Assembly (NCBI GenBank): GCA_963930655.1
Contig: OZ005609.1
Location: 13,002,501 to 13,066,500 of the forward strand
Length of the DNA stretch: 64,000 bases
Direction: 5' to 3'
Source: Myrica gale
Lineage: Eukaryota; Streptophyta; Magnoliopsida; Fagales; Myricaceae
The notes beneath the pieces are model-generated. The model saw nothing but the letters and a program-made list of their open reading frames with translations. It searched no databases and was not told the DNA's origin. Each line of letters opens with the position of its first letter. The stretch's first letter is position 1. Position numbers and translations under genes: made by a program. This document shows, piece after piece, positions 1 to 12,192 of this stretch.

Positions 1-1421
1 AAGACGAAAATACAAACAATAATGCAAACAATGATGATATTCATACTCAACTCTAATTTCTTCAGGTGATAGGTCCTATCCCATTAAATTTTACAATATC
101 ACGTACTGCACGTAAATGACCCGAACATTGTGATCGATGCTTTAGAAATTTCGACAGCATTTTCCCTCAGTCCCCATATACACGCCTACAAAATTGAGCC
201 TAAACACACATCATTTAAGGCAAGAGTGTAAGCTCTAAGCTGGATGTGTATCCGAAGGACAAAAGGAGATTTGCATCGAAATTTCTAAACACATCTTTCA
301 CAATAGCAGATACAATTACGTACATTACGCATATTGTAAACTCAAACTGTCCATAACGTGGACAATTCAAGAATTACATCCAGTTCGTTATCCGAACTTC
401 GTGTAATTATTAAACGGGGTCTAAGGCTACTAAATAAATGCATGACATTACAACAAATATCGTTCGGATGTTACATAACGGTCCGAACCATACATAAATA
501 TGTTCGGAAGGATTTCTCAAAACGTCCGAACAACCAAATGGAGTCCGGACGGTAAATAAACCGTTCGGATTGCGATTGTCGAACAAGACATTTCTTCGAC
601 GCACAGACGCAATTTTCAGTCTAAAAACCATGTCAAAATCAACCCAAATCACAAACACTCCAATATAAACTCATCACAACCAACCCCAAACTCCATTACT
701 ACCATTTTAGAACCTAAAATTTCGAAAAACACATGCTTTCATATATTAAAATAAAAGTTTTTCATCCTAAAACAATTAAATTTAAAAACCACTAACCTCA
801 AATGCAATCCAACTTCAAATTCTCAAAGATATGCTCTTTTCACACCCTCTTCAATGAGATTGAAGTCCCAAAATCAGCTCTCCGCTTCTCCTCGTGCTCA
901 AATCTCTCCTTTGCTTTTTTTCTCTGTTTTTCCTCCACTGTCTGCGAATCTGTAACTTTCGTACGCTTGAATACCGTTCTGACCGATAAAATAACGTTCG
1001 GACGCATACGTGTATAAGTTTTCGAGGGAACACATGCCAATAAAATAACGTTCGGACTGATAAAATAATGTCTGGACTGAGAAATTCAGGTCCGAATATT
1101 TTTCGACAACATGTATTTATTTTATTCATTTTTTAATTAATTTTATTAACAAATTTTAAATAACCTTAGTTAGTTAATAATGTAAATAATAATTTTTTTG
1201 AATAAGTGTACCGAAATTATAAACGTAATATTAATTAACATATTATATTAAGTTCTAATAAATAAAAAATAACATAACTGAAAAGACATAAAACATAAAA
1301 CATAATATGAACAAAAACATCAAATAAAATTTATACATGTCCACAAAACATAATATAAAATTAAATGTCCTCAAAACATAATAAAAAAAACAAACGTAAT
1401 AATAAAAGTAAATAAAGAAGA

Positions 1422-2450
1422 TTACTCATCATCATCCGTTAGTTTTAGGACATGACGGACGTGACGAAGGTGCTCCTCTATCTGCACGACTCGCTCCGTC
1501 AGAGGAAAGAGCTCTGCACCGGTTGCCACGCCCCTCAAACTCTCCTTAAGCACAACGACCTCCTTCTTCCACCCAGCGTCCATGTCGGCGACCTTCTGCT
1601 CCAAAGTCGTCGGACGACGACTGATATCACTGACCATGCAATGGGTGGGCTGCAATACCGACTGCATCCACTGAGACAGCTCAGTCATCATATCGTCCAT
1701 CCAACTCGGTCGCTGTGGCCCAAGTCCATGGGTCGAGCTCTGCCCAGGATCCTCCCTCTCCATTGCCTCTGCGGGCTGCTCCTGTCGTCTTCCTCTAGCA
1801 AATGGAGCGGCTTGCAGCGCTCGGCGTGTCTGGACCATTGATTTGGAGAGCGTGGTCTTACTGATCACCCCCAGTGGAAGCGTCTTCGACTCGTCACCAC
1901 CCTCGGGTACCAGCATGGCGTGCATGAACTGGGTCAGAAGAATCCCGTGCGACAATGAAGTCGTAGCATCAATCTTCAAGGCCTCCGCACGAATGGACTG
2001 GTAGATGTACGATGCTATATCAACAGATAGCCCCCATACAACTACCAGGTACAGGAACTCGGCCGGTCTATAGGACAGCTCTGTGGTGTGCTTCTTCGGG
2101 TCGATGGAGGAGCAAAGGATCAGATGCATGATCCGTCAAAAAGGAAGCAACTGCCCGTGTACCATATAGGCTCTGTCCAAGATCGCTGTATCATCCCCCA
2201 GCATGGTCCGGAATAACTCGGCCTTAGTAGGTCGGCCCTCCTCGCTCATTGGCGGGTTTGGGAACGCTGCCAAATCTCTCTCGTAGCCCAAGAAATTCGC
2301 CAGCTCTTCCGGCGAGAATATGATCGGAACGTTACGGACAGTGACCTCCATACTAGGCTCTCGAGGTCCCTCACTCGTAATATAGAGCAACAAAACTCCC
2401 GCACCATATTTTTCGACGCATAGCTGGTCCTGTGGATCAATGGAAGCCAA
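1422..2450 (-). pseudogene. Putative plant transposon protein (Transposase_32-like) with C-terminal coiled coil, interrupted
   Basis: Two adjoining minus-strand open stretches (2450-2136, then 2129-1422) read in one direction. The upstream half resembles the plant 'putative transposon protein' family, with a segment like VPIIFSPEELANFLGYERD followed by a conserved region about making a lid and reaching an upper size range. The downstream half carries the family's hydrophobic middle (near FLYLVVVWGLSVDIASYIYQ). It then has a low-complexity Arg/Gln-rich linker and a roughly 90-residue coiled-coil tail ending in an acidic TDDDE. The coding potential is interrupted between the halves, so a full protein is unlikely. 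Its GC content is clearly higher than the surrounding AT-rich DNA. It lies between clusters of CACTA subterminal motifs, so it probably travels with that element. Family assignment is from memory of motif style, not from a search. Confidence 0.5.
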
Positions 2451-4257
2451 CCTAACCCCTCCACCACTTCCGGAAGCGTCCGACCCTCAAATGTGAGGTC
2501 GTTAAAGTCAGCCAATTTGATGTCCTGCACGACAATAATCGAGCACGACATAATGATACCTGTATATTGCTCCACTATCAAAGCTCGAGTGGAAGATTGC
2601 TCCTCATCAGTCTGGCCGCTGGTACGTGCTCACTTACTCATTTTTAATGAATCTGCACAAAATAACTTTCGCACGGTTAGAACAACGTCCGAATGTAAAA
2701 AATCCATCCGAACCTAAATATATATGTTTGGACGTGTAATATAAGTGTCCGGACAATGACAAAATGTCAACGTATCGGTTTTGGATACTCGTCCCAACCC
2801 CAAGAAGATAAAAAACTATTTAAATTTAACATCAAAGCGTCCGGACTGCGTTGAAAGACAGTCCAGACATCCCAACCCTAAGACGATAAAAAACCTATTT
2901 CAATTTAACATTAAAGCGTCCAGACTTCCTTGAAAGAGAGTCCTGACATAATCAAAACGATATTTCATACCACCGAAAAAATACGACAAGAGTCCGAACG
3001 CCCAAACAACAGTTCGAAAGCCCACATAATGTGTCAGAACGCTGTGTGAATGATGACCGAGTTAACTCAGCCATGGCAGCGTCCCTCCACCTCCCCCACT
3101 CGTCCAAAAATTACACCAAAACACAAACTAATATACTTAAAACAAGCATAACACTTAACATTATCAATTTATACGTAAAAATCAATCAAAAAACACAATC
3201 TACTATACAAAAAATAGAATTGAAATTCTATACAAAAAACTATATAAAAAAGAAGTTTTCACCACTAAAATCTTGTTAAAAATAAGAAAAATATACCTGG
3301 ATGTGAATAGATATTACGTCGAGATTTGTGAAGAAAAAACTTGAGTTTTGAGAGTTTTTTCGAGGGAAAACAAACGGTGTTCGTGAAAATGACGAACTGT
3401 TCGTCTTTTTCAAAATACGTCGAGTGCGTCCGGACGGATACAACCGTTTTCAACTTTCGTATAACAAAAACACGTGTACGCCATGCGACGGTTTAGTGAA
3501 CGTCCAAACTGGATAAGACACGTTCCATCGGGTACCTCATTTACTTTCAGATGCGATGCATGAGTCCAGACGCACATGTAGATATTGCTTATAAAAAAAA
3601 AGGCGAGGTACGTCCGGACGTATATCAAAGGTTCGGACTGGTACAATCGTTTTTAACTTTCGTATAACGAAAACACGTGTACGCCATGTGACGGTCAAGT
3701 GAACGTCCCGACTGTATAAAAACCGTTCCAACATGTGTTTCACTTACTTTCGATAGCAATGCAAGAGTCCGGACGCTCATGTAGAGAGTCCAAACGGATA
3801 GCAAATTTATTTCACAATTAAATTAACACAATTTAGTTTATTTCACAAAACCTAATTTATTTAAATGGATTAATTTAAGTAAATAATTTAATTTATTTCA
3901 TTCAACTAAATATATTTTGGCACAAATATTTAACTTAATTTCTTTATTTTAAATACATAAAAATATATAATTAATCATATTTTTATATTAAATATCAATT
4001 ATAACCAATCATCAATTTAATTATAACTACTGATTTAAATATCAATTTAATTACTAATTATCCGTTTAAAATGTAATAAACTTAATCTATTGAAAAAGAC
4101 ATGATTAATATAAAATAAAAAAATAATCCAACAACAGAATAAAAAACCACAATTGTAATGTCTATTACAAGCTACAAACGATCCTTTATAACGATAAATA
4201 AATAACTAAGTTTAAAGCAGAAACATAAGACTAGTTCAAATCACGAGCTGCGACTAG

Positions 4258-4617
4258 CTAGTCCAAATCTTGTCCGAGGGCATCACGAATGGAACGGTAT
4301 TTCACCTGTCTGATGAGTGTCTGCAGCTGTACCGGAACGGTATGAACAGACTGGAACAATTGAGACAATTGTTCTCTCATCCTTATTAATTCCCTCTGCA
4401 TAATATTAAACTCTTCCGTTATAGCCCTATCCGTCAGAGCAAGTTTCGTCTCCAAACCGGTCATGCGGCATTGGAGCTCCATGCACAATGAATGAGTCGG
4501 CTGCATGATAACCTGAATACTTTCGTTTAACTCCGCTAAATACACGTCTGCCCAGGCTGGTCGCTCTGTCTGTCCTCCAACATTGGAAATACTTCTTCCA
4601 GATTGTTCCATGGTCAA
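4258..4617 (-). CDS. Coiled-coil protein fragment related to the tail of the 1422-2129 block
   Basis: A 119-residue reading frame with an N-terminal Ser/Gly-rich stretch and then a helical, heptad-like remainder. Its pattern PAWADVYLAELNES ... QPTHSL ... LETKLAL matches the pattern PSWMDDMMTELSQW ... QPTHCM ... LEQKVAD in the C-terminal part of the 1422-2129 block, in the same order and spacing. The two are therefore paralogous tails of one protein family, duplicated within about 3 kb. It stands alone without the N-terminal domain, so it is probably the last exon or a remnant. It sits between two groups of GTCCGGAC motifs within the CACTA element. No catalytic residues are visible. Confidence 0.45.
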   Translation of the reverse strand: MTMEQSGRSISNVGGQTERPAWADVYLAELNESIQVIMQPTHSLCMELQCRMTGLETKLALTDRAITEEFNIMQRELIRMREQLSQLFQSVHTVPVQLQTLIRQVKYRSIRDALGQDLD

Positions 4618-5291
4618 CCTAGCAAAACCGTCCGAACATGAGCATAAACCGTTTGCACGAACATAATAATAGACGTCCGCACGTACAATAACAGTCCTGA
4701 CGGTTTAACGGGTTTCAACGGTTATACTGACACGTGGCCCTATCAAATTTAACGTCATTAAATATGCCCAATTCGAAATGGTTCTAGAACTTATACTGTC
4801 CGAATGCTATTTCTTTGTCCGGACTGTATCGATGTCACGTGTCTGAAGTTTTGCAACGTGCACATGATTCGCCGAAGATGCATTTATAATTGTGCGGACC
4901 TTTTATTGTACCGTCCGGACTTGGGTATCTTTTTCCGTTGGAACGTGGTTTATAACGTCCGGACTGAATTGAGTATTCATGACGATTTTTAATTTGTCAC
5001 TCTAGCCTGACGATTACTATTTGTTAGGTAATGTCCGTTCGGACTGTGTATCAAAGGAGTTCGGACGGGAGTGTAAAATTGTGACGATTCTAATTGTCAC
5101 TCAGTTACGACGATGTGTAATTTGTCACCCTGCGTCGAGTCCGAACGGGTATCTTGAGAGTCCGGACGTTATGTTTTTTTTTTGTGACGGTTTTTTTCTT
5201 CACTCATTCGCGACACGTGTATGTCATCACATCAGCAATACGTCTGAATGGTTTTGGGTGACGAAATTAATATTTTGTCATGGAAAATTGA

Positions 5292-5357
5292 GTTTAGGTG
5301 ACAAAATTTGGTTTGACACCCAAAATTTTGTCACCTAAACCATAATTTCTTGTAGTG
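5292..5357. repeat. CACTA 3' terminal inverted repeat with adjoining hairpin
   Basis: A near-perfect hairpin has arms 5292-5311 and 5320-5340 (arm GTTTAGGTGACAAAATTTGG, one extra A in the second arm, 8-base loop). It is followed by AATTTCTTGTAGTG, which ends at 5357. The terminal dodecamer is the CACTA end. Hairpins just inside the terminus are common in this superfamily. Confidence 0.8.
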
Positions 5358-5746
5358 GTAGGAAGACAGCTTCAAGTGAGATCATGAATAAGATTTAGTA
5401 GTAGTTAATAGTAATTAGGTAGAATTAGTATCAACTTTGACGTCCATTAATGAAGATGATTACATTTTTCTCATTTGATAGAAAGTGGTGGGAGGAATAT
5501 TAGTAAATTTAGATGAAGTTGCAGTAGGCCGGCAAAGAGGATACTGTATATTCGATGTTAACTGTCATGAATATCTTGATCGAGGTCTAATAACATGCAT
5601 GTCACTATCGTCAGACAAAGTAGAGAATGGTTGCTCAACGCTGGATTTTGATACTAAAGTCATAAAATGCACAATTTTTTTTATTTGGTTTTCTGGAATT
5701 TGTCGACCTACAGTAGAATTAATAACAGCGGGTTCTGGAATGTATG

Positions 5747-5801
<55 letters not shown>

Positions 5802-6940
5802 TGTGTGGTCTCGGAGCTGATTTTCAGGTAACACTTGATCTGTTTATGTGTCTGATGTAAGAAGTTCTTGAAACTACAGCACTTGAAAGAAGAAATATGC
5901 GGCAAGAAGATTTTTCAAGTGGCATTAATGTGGCATAACGGATATATAACAAAAGGGATCCTGTCCGAAAAAGCAGGAAAATTTACTAAGCAGGGTTAGG
6001 AAAAGACTGAACAAAGTGAAACATGACGCAGGCAATTAATTTCAAATTCTCTTCATCAAAACCTTTTATGACTCGTGTAAACAAAACCCACTCTACCAAA
6101 GCCCTAGATCCCAAAATCTAGAATAGACGAGCTGAGATGCCCACTAGAGGAAGAAAGGGTGGGATGGGGAGGAATCTTGTTAAAAGCAGGAAGGTGACCT
6201 CGGAAAGAGAAAAGAAACAGAAGGTATAATTTTCACAGGTTTTGCTCAAGTTCATTCAGCTGGGACGAAATGCCTACACCCACTTTGTAATTGACAATTC
6301 TTTTATCACCCTAGTTGAATAGAGAATCCATAATTAAGTCAACCCCGGCCCAGATGGTGTCTAGTTTGTTATAAACTCCAGTTGTTCCAGGAACACAGCT
6401 ACAGGCTACAGCACACTTAATCACCATCTACAAGAGTACTGAACAAACTTTCTTTTGAAATAGCAGAAAAACCCTCCAATGATAACAGGGGTCGAGCTTT
6501 GTCGGTTAACGCATCATTAGAGTTGAGACCAAGAAGAAGGAAAATTGATTATTATTTTTTGTATCGAAGAGGGAGCTAGCTATTGCAAAATAAAAAACAA
6601 ACCTACATGCTGAAATGAGAAATATGAGCAGAAAGCAACTGCAGAAAATTTGTTTTAGATCAACAAAGATCTGTAAACTTGTAACTTTAAGTAGACAAAA
6701 GCTTTAAAAGCGAGGTCGCGAGATCCATACCTAAGTCTTTATAATTGTTTTTCCTCTACTTTTGCTCCTCCCAGAGGCATGATGAACAAAGTCTCCTAAT
6801 TCTTTAGGGAACAAGGACAACATAACATGTTCTCTAAACAGTTGGGTTTCATGACAAGAAGTACGGTAAGAAGCAGAAGATTGGCTATTGAAACTTTTGG
6901 CGAGAAGCATTAATCTTGGAACATATATCAAGATGCGGTT

Positions 6941-6975
<35 letters not shown>

Positions 6976-7302
6976 TAGAGACGGGATATATTCCATACCT
7001 CTGTAATTTCTTTAGGGGAAGTTGGGAATATGTAAAGGTGCATATCCGCAGAAGTTTTCGTGGAATATTAGTTCACTGTCTTTTCAGAATTTTTCTCACC
7101 GTCCAATATTTAATGGCGTTTCAATCTATATACCCAGAGTTTTCAAGACAGACAGCTCGATATCATATTAATTAGCCAGCCAGCCAACAGAAGGAAAAGA
7201 GAAGTGCAGTAAGAATCACATCATTTTCCTTCGTACATGCAGATCATACATATATGTTTGCACCGCGGGGAAGAAGAGAGGAGTTTGAAATTGAAATATA
7301 TA
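5358..7302. other. AT-rich intergenic DNA, no gene recognised
   Basis: Between the CACTA terminus and the MITE at 7303 I see only AT-rich sequence, the TA microsatellites and short frames without recognisable similarity or codon-like structure on either strand. I cannot exclude a non-coding RNA. Confidence 0.5.
5748..5798. repeat. (TA)n microsatellite, about 25 units
   Basis: An uninterrupted alternating TA tract. Apparent tyrosine/isoleucine-rich reading frames across it are artefacts of the repeat. A shorter run of the same kind lies at 6943-6971 and another at about 15814-15842. Confidence 0.97.
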
Positions 7303-7547
7303 GGTTATGTTTGTTTAAGTTCTCAAAAAATTTTTAAAAATTTCTCACTCACTTTTTCATCATTCTAATACATTTTCACCGATCCCAATAATTTTTTCTT
7401 CAATTTCAATATATTTTCACCAATCTCAATAACTTTTTACAAATTTAACAACTTTTAACTAACTTTTCACCAATCCTAAGAAAATCTACACTACTTTCAA
7501 AAAAACACAAAAATAAAAACTATTTTGAGAACTGAACCAAACATAGC
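7303..7547. mobile_element. MITE, 245 bp, with imperfect terminal inverted repeats
   Basis: The left end begins GGTTATGTTTG and continues to AGTTCTCAAAAA. The right end finishes TTTTGAGAACT ... CCAAACATAGCC, the inverse of the left. The interior is AT-rich and non-coding, with repeated phrases such as TTTTCACCAAT. A related copy lies at about 58838-59062 and shares the interior phrase TTCACCAAT ... GATCTACACTA. The target duplication is unclear, so the superfamily cannot be fixed; the GGCTATGTTTGGTT terminus resembles hAT or PIF type MITEs. Confidence 0.65.
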
Positions 7548-9455
7548 CATATCTTCCTTTTATTTTAATGGTTTTTCGTATAGTTCTGTAGCTACCATTT
7601 AATATTTCTGCATGTTGGACGGCTTAGGTTTGCAGATATAGCCAGAGAGGCTTCTTCCTAGCTATGCCATTTTTTTTTATAAGCTCGTAGCTATGCAATT
7701 TAATTTCTTTAATTTCTTATTTTTCGATGTTTTTTATCCACTTTCCCTTCTGGGTACACGTGGTAATTATTGTATAACTTGCTGAATTTAGAATCTTAAT
7801 TGTTCGTTTTATCATCCCCTCATCAAGTTGCTTGAGCGTTTACATGCGTTTGATGTTCCTTTTGGCAACTGTTTATCTGTGGCCAATCAGCTATGCTAGC
7901 AGCAGGTCCTATGCTTTGGAAGGACAACTAGCATCAGTGAAAAGCCTCGAGATATCGATAAACATGGGATTTCAGATTATTTGAACAGTACCGAATGACT
8001 TTTCCTTTCGACAGGTGTGCATAATTGTCTTTTACTGCACGTGATGCCACTATCAAATCATAGATTAGGTGATGTTCATTAACATACTATTAGTACTAAT
8101 TAAAGTACCGCACCCATAAAAAGAAAAAGAAAAACTAAAAAACTAATCGAGTGCATGTTTCTTCCTTATGATTTGTCTAGAGTAAATGTAATTAAACAAA
8201 ACCCGACACTTTACAAAATAAAAAAGTTTAAGTTGACAATCTTTTTTTTAAATCTTCAACATTTTATTTTAAATAAGTCATTAATGAATCGAATTCCTCA
8301 GTCTGTCCTGTTATTATGACGGTGAATTCTTCTTATATCTTATTTTTTATATTCTCGTATTTTTCCTTCCGAATCTTCGCTCCACGAGATTAGAAAATTT
8401 AGTTGGAAACATACGAGCATCTAATAATGATATATGGGTGGCGTACATACGCGAAATCGTTTCACTAAATTAAAATATTAAACCTGTCATGCACGCGCTT
8501 TATCTTACCCTTCTAAAATAAACGGGAAAGTCACACTCCCTATTATGAAGTGGGGGGTGAACTAACGAGCATGGTATCAAGAATGTGACCCATAAACAAC
8601 TTTGAACCAGAGAAGAAACGTCTACTCCAAGTCACAATGGATGAAGATCTCCTGCTGATTGCCACATGTCAACCCTGTAACCTGCAGATGACGCTCCTAG
8701 TCCAATTGGTCATAATTCTTGCGTTTTATATACCAGCCCAGAGTCCCATGTCCCGACCAGACCTCACAAAGATTGGCAACAAGCTAAGATGATTTGCTAT
8801 GCATACAGTGACATGATCTGTAGTTGAACACTGATAGTAGGTAATCTAACACTAGGGTCATTTGTTTATTATTAATCAGCGCTTTTTAGGTCTAGACTGT
8901 GAGGATAACACGTGCATATATGTTATCCACAAGTTCAAATTAACAACATTGTTTAAGCATACTTATCTCGAACTTATTGAAAACATTGAAGAGATTAAGG
9001 GCCACAATGGGGGTTTGGGGGGGACCAGTTCTCCGTAATTAATAAGATTGGGTCTTCTTTCTGATGTAGATTGCTTCCACAAGCCCCCATAAGCGTACAC
9101 ATAATGAATTTGAATAAGCAGTGGAAAAATACTGGCCCTTCGTAAGAATAGAGAAAAGAAAGAAAGAAATAAAAGGCTAGCTAGCCCTCCATTAATGAAC
9201 TCTAATGAGCAGTGGACAAGACGACAAGTTGGTAAGTTTGATAAAAGGGGCTTAGTTATTCTAGAGACAAGGTTAAAAGCTTAAATAAGGTGCTCTCAAA
9301 ATATATAATCACGCTTCGAACGCAATAAGAAGCAAAAACTTTGAAATCGTTTAAAAAACAAAAGGGAATTTTATCTTAAAATACCTTTATCATGTGGGGA
9401 ACCTTTACCATGTACATGCTGCACATACAGATAGACATGCGTACATGTATATGCT
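7548..9455. other. Upstream intergenic region of the NF-YB gene
   Basis: AT-rich, without a recognisable coding region. A TATA-like GTTTTATATACC with a nearby CCAATTGG lies at about 8700-8735 on the plus strand, but no reading frame follows it, so a separate transcript start there is only a possibility. Confidence 0.4.
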
Positions 9456-9469
9456 TCTATATATATAGC
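9456..9469 (+). promoter_or_regulatory. TATA box of the NF-YB gene
   Basis: TCTATATATATAGC lies about 70-80 bases before the ATG at 9538. That would place transcription start near 9490 and give a short leader of about 50 bases. Position and sequence fit a plant core promoter; it is inferred from sequence alone. Confidence 0.6.
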
Positions 9470-9537
9470 AGCCAGACCTGAGGGGAAGCAACGTGTCTGT
9501 CTTTGACAGGATCAAATTAAGTCTCTTCTTTATAGAG

Positions 9538-10071
9538 ATGGTTGATAATACGGGCAATAATTCCGACAGGGAAGGGTTTATGTACCATTTTGCTGGAGTT
9601 AATAGTGCCTCAGGTGAAGATGGGGTCATGAAAGAGCAAGATCGGTTGCTTCCGATAGCTAATGTTGGCCGGATCATGAAGCAGATTCTTCCTCGAAACG
9701 CAAAAATCTCCAAAGAAGCCAAAGAAACCATGCAAGAATGCGTATCCGAGTTCATAAGCTTTGTTACTGGAGAAGCTTCAGACAAGTGTCACAAGGAGAA
9801 GCGCAAGACAGTGAACGGGGACGATATTTGCTGGGCTATGGCCTCACTTGGTTTTGATGACTATGCTGATCCCTTGAAAAGATATTTGCAAAGGTATAGA
9901 GAGTTGGAAGGGGAGAGAGCTCAACAAAGTAAGACAAGCAACAATGACGAGAAGAATATTGAATCACCAAACTATGGAGCCGAGACACCAAAGAAAGCCA
10001 CTATTCCGACGACTCCCTTGAAGTTCAATGTGATTGATAGGAGTAGTAGCTCTCTGTCTAGGAGGTTTTGA
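9538..10071 (+). CDS. NFYB5: Nuclear transcription factor Y subunit B (NF-YB, NFYB5-like), 177 aa, intronless
   Basis: This is the histone-fold subunit of the heterotrimeric CCAAT-box-binding factor NF-Y. It pairs with NF-YC in the cytosol or nucleus, and the dimer recruits NF-YA to bind CCAAT promoters. Residues 1-31 are an acidic, variable N-terminus. Residues 32-124 form the conserved B domain: [20 protein letters not shown] (DNA contact and alpha1), [20 protein letters not shown] (alpha2), [20 protein letters not shown] (alpha3) and [20 protein letters not shown]. The rest is a polar Ser/Thr-rich tail. The motif [10 protein letters not shown] and the alpha2 lysine place it in the non-LEC1 class. 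The first residues of the B domain and the KEQDR lead-in most resemble Arabidopsis NF-YB5. The ATG at 9538 is chosen because the frame extends upstream only to a GTG. No intron is needed, as is usual for this family. It looks intact. Confidence 0.93.
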   Translation: MVDNTGNNSDREGFMYHFAGVNSASGEDGVMKEQDRLLPIANVGRIMKQILPRNAKISKEAKETMQECVSEFISFVTGEASDKCHKEKRKTVNGDDICWAMASLGFDDYADPLKRYLQRYRELEGERAQQSKTSNNDEKNIESPNYGAETPKKATIPTTPLKFNVIDRSSSSLSRRF

Positions 10072-10270
10072 AAAATATGAAACATGGTAATAATTTCTAG
10101 TCTTATATATCTGTATTTAACATTTTCATGCTGATTATGCTGTAGACATGATCATATATATAGTAAGTGGGTGGGAGTGGGGCCTGGGAGAGGGTTGGTT
10201 TCGTTAACTTGTGTTGGCTACTAAATCTTGATTTGCCTTTTATTGACTGTTTCGACTAAAGGATTATGGA

Positions 10271-10276
10271 AATAAA
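10271..10276 (+). promoter_or_regulatory. Likely poly(A) signal of the NF-YB gene
   Basis: A canonical AATAAA 200 bases beyond the NF-YB stop codon, after a U-rich 3' region. Plant signals are loose, so this is one candidate only. Confidence 0.45.
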
Positions 10277-12192
10277 GCTAATCCTGGTATCTTGTATTCT
10301 CTGGAATTATGAGGTTTATTGCAGGAAATTTGATTAGAAAATATGACCAAAAGTAAGTCTGAATTCATTTGGTTAGTTGGGGATGGTTTAGGGTTTTATT
10401 TAGATAATAACTGAAAATCGTGAAAGTTCTGTCATAGCTTAAACTAAATTCAACTAGAGGCTTCCTGATTAAAGGGATAATTCGTTACAAGCTTTGTTCA
10501 GGATAAACGCATAGGGCAGTATACTAGGTTCAATTTGACCCAATTTACACCAATCAGAATGTCATGAAACATTGAAGTTAGCTGAGACTCAGATGCGATT
10601 GATGCAATTAGCTCGTTATCTAATGGGCTCCAGCTCTATGTTTAGTATATCACCATCCATAGATACTCCTTCCAATTTTTTTTTTTTTTTGGGGGGGGAG
10701 GGGGTTTATACATGATGCTCTATATGCAACTGTCTGGTATAATTTAGATCTGAATAAGATTGCATGAGTGAGTCAGTACTACTCGCTCGCCGGTTTGTCT
10801 AGGAAATCAGTTTTCACATTGGTTCCCTTTCTTTGGTTGATCATGCAGTCTATGTTATGACACTGAATTTTCATGAGTTCCAAGCAGCGCTTGCAGTTTT
10901 TTGTTTGTATATCTTGAACCATTCCTACATATGTGATGAAGGAACTCTAAATTCTGAGCTACAAACTAGCAGTAGAACTAAGGACATATCATAGCTAGCT
11001 TCTGTCATTTGACTAAGTACTTCACAAGGGAGATCTTAATTTTCGCAGCCAAGCTAGCTAAGTCACCATCCTGTTTTAACTGGATGGACATCCAACTACC
11101 TAGCTATAAGTACTCATGGGAGTCGTCTGACATCAGTTTCATGTTTACCGAAGGACATAGTACTGGTCCAACGTTAGGGCCGGTTTCCTTTGAAACAGTA
11201 CTGCAAATCTAGGGACCACGGTCTACATTTTTACTGGCTCTACAATATTCCATGATTTGCTGTTAAGGCCCTCATCTTTTAGAGACCATGTGTCTTTTCC
11301 CTATAGCCAAATGAGTTCGGATCACATTCCCACAAGTGAGGATGTCGACAATGCCAAGGTCTTTTGGAAGCTTTGAGCTGAGATTCTCTTCTTAGAGAGA
11401 TATTAGGACTAGTGATACATGAGTGTAAACAATCCATGGCATTCTAGGGTTTCTGTACATATATATTATGGTCTGCGTGAAGAATATGCAGCCTCTCCTT
11501 TTCCTGGAGACCTACAAAGAGGACAAAGCGATACGTCTTTTTTGCCCCATTGAACAAGTTATATTTCAATGCAGTACTTCGTGGTCATGAATTTTCTGGA
11601 TGCCTTGAATCTTTTTTTTTTTTATAGATGATTCCTTGAATCTTTTACAACAACGAGAGTTGTACTAATTGGCATGGCGTCTGGCCAGTACCTTTATAGC
11701 TGTTGGCATTGCACTGGACGCTTATAATTATTGATTAATAGATCCTAATGAAAGAGGTAATCGCACTTCATACCATTTGACAATTATTATACCCGTCTAC
11801 TCTGACAGAGAGCACATGCGGATGATAAGTTCTTCGTGTGACATCTAGCAGGTCGCAACGATAGGAAACTATAAAAATGCAGTTGAGGACACGAACTAGA
11901 CCCATAATTGGTCCTTTTTGCGTTCATCCAACCATGGCATTTTGGCCGGCTGTGCTTAATCAGAAGTATCTGATATAAGATTAATCAAAGAATACATGTC
12001 CAATCAGTAGCGTACATACGTGGCTTCAGTAGGCGCTTGTTGACAAAATCTGACCATACTGGAATCTGATGTTCTGATGTTGTTTTGCATTGAAAGCTGG
12101 GAAGTAATATCTCCATCGAGTAGTGGCCACAGGTAATGCAGGGTCAAGTCCCTTGCTAATTCATTTTTTTTAATCAACCTGTGATCAGGCCT
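10277..12192. other. Intergenic DNA downstream of NF-YB, no gene recognised
   Basis: Contains a T-run followed by a G-run (about 10678-10704) and a short T-run near 11610. Short frames on both strands lack recognisable motifs. Nothing further can be supported. Confidence 0.5.

Larger units (their letters stand above)
1..5357. mobile_element. CACTA (En/Spm) DNA transposon, right-hand part; left end outside the window
   Basis: The stretch ends at 5357 in TTTCTTGTAGTG, the reverse complement of the CACTACAAGAAA terminus typical of plant CACTA elements. Inside lie many copies of a short motif of the type GTCCGGAC, GTCCGAAC or GTTCGGAC, grouped at about 410-1090, 2640-3790 and 4620-5165. CACTA elements characteristically carry such subterminal motifs as transposase-binding sites. 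Two minus-strand coding blocks (1422-2450 and 4258-4617) sit between the motif clusters. No CACTAC start was seen, so the element must begin upstream of base 1, or several nested CACTA copies are present. No TNPD-type transposase was recognised in the visible part, so this may be a non-autonomous derivative. Confidence 0.72.

Noticed and set aside
5485-5834. Frames on both strands rich in Tyr and Ile
   Set aside because: They are translations of the (TA)n microsatellite.
9493-9537. Longer NF-YB starting 15 codons upstream
   Set aside because: The upstream frame opens with GTG, not ATG. The ATG at 9538 fits plant initiation and the TATA position.
9405-9785. 126-residue minus-strand frame
   Set aside because: It is antisense to the NF-YB histone-fold domain; a by-product of codon use there.
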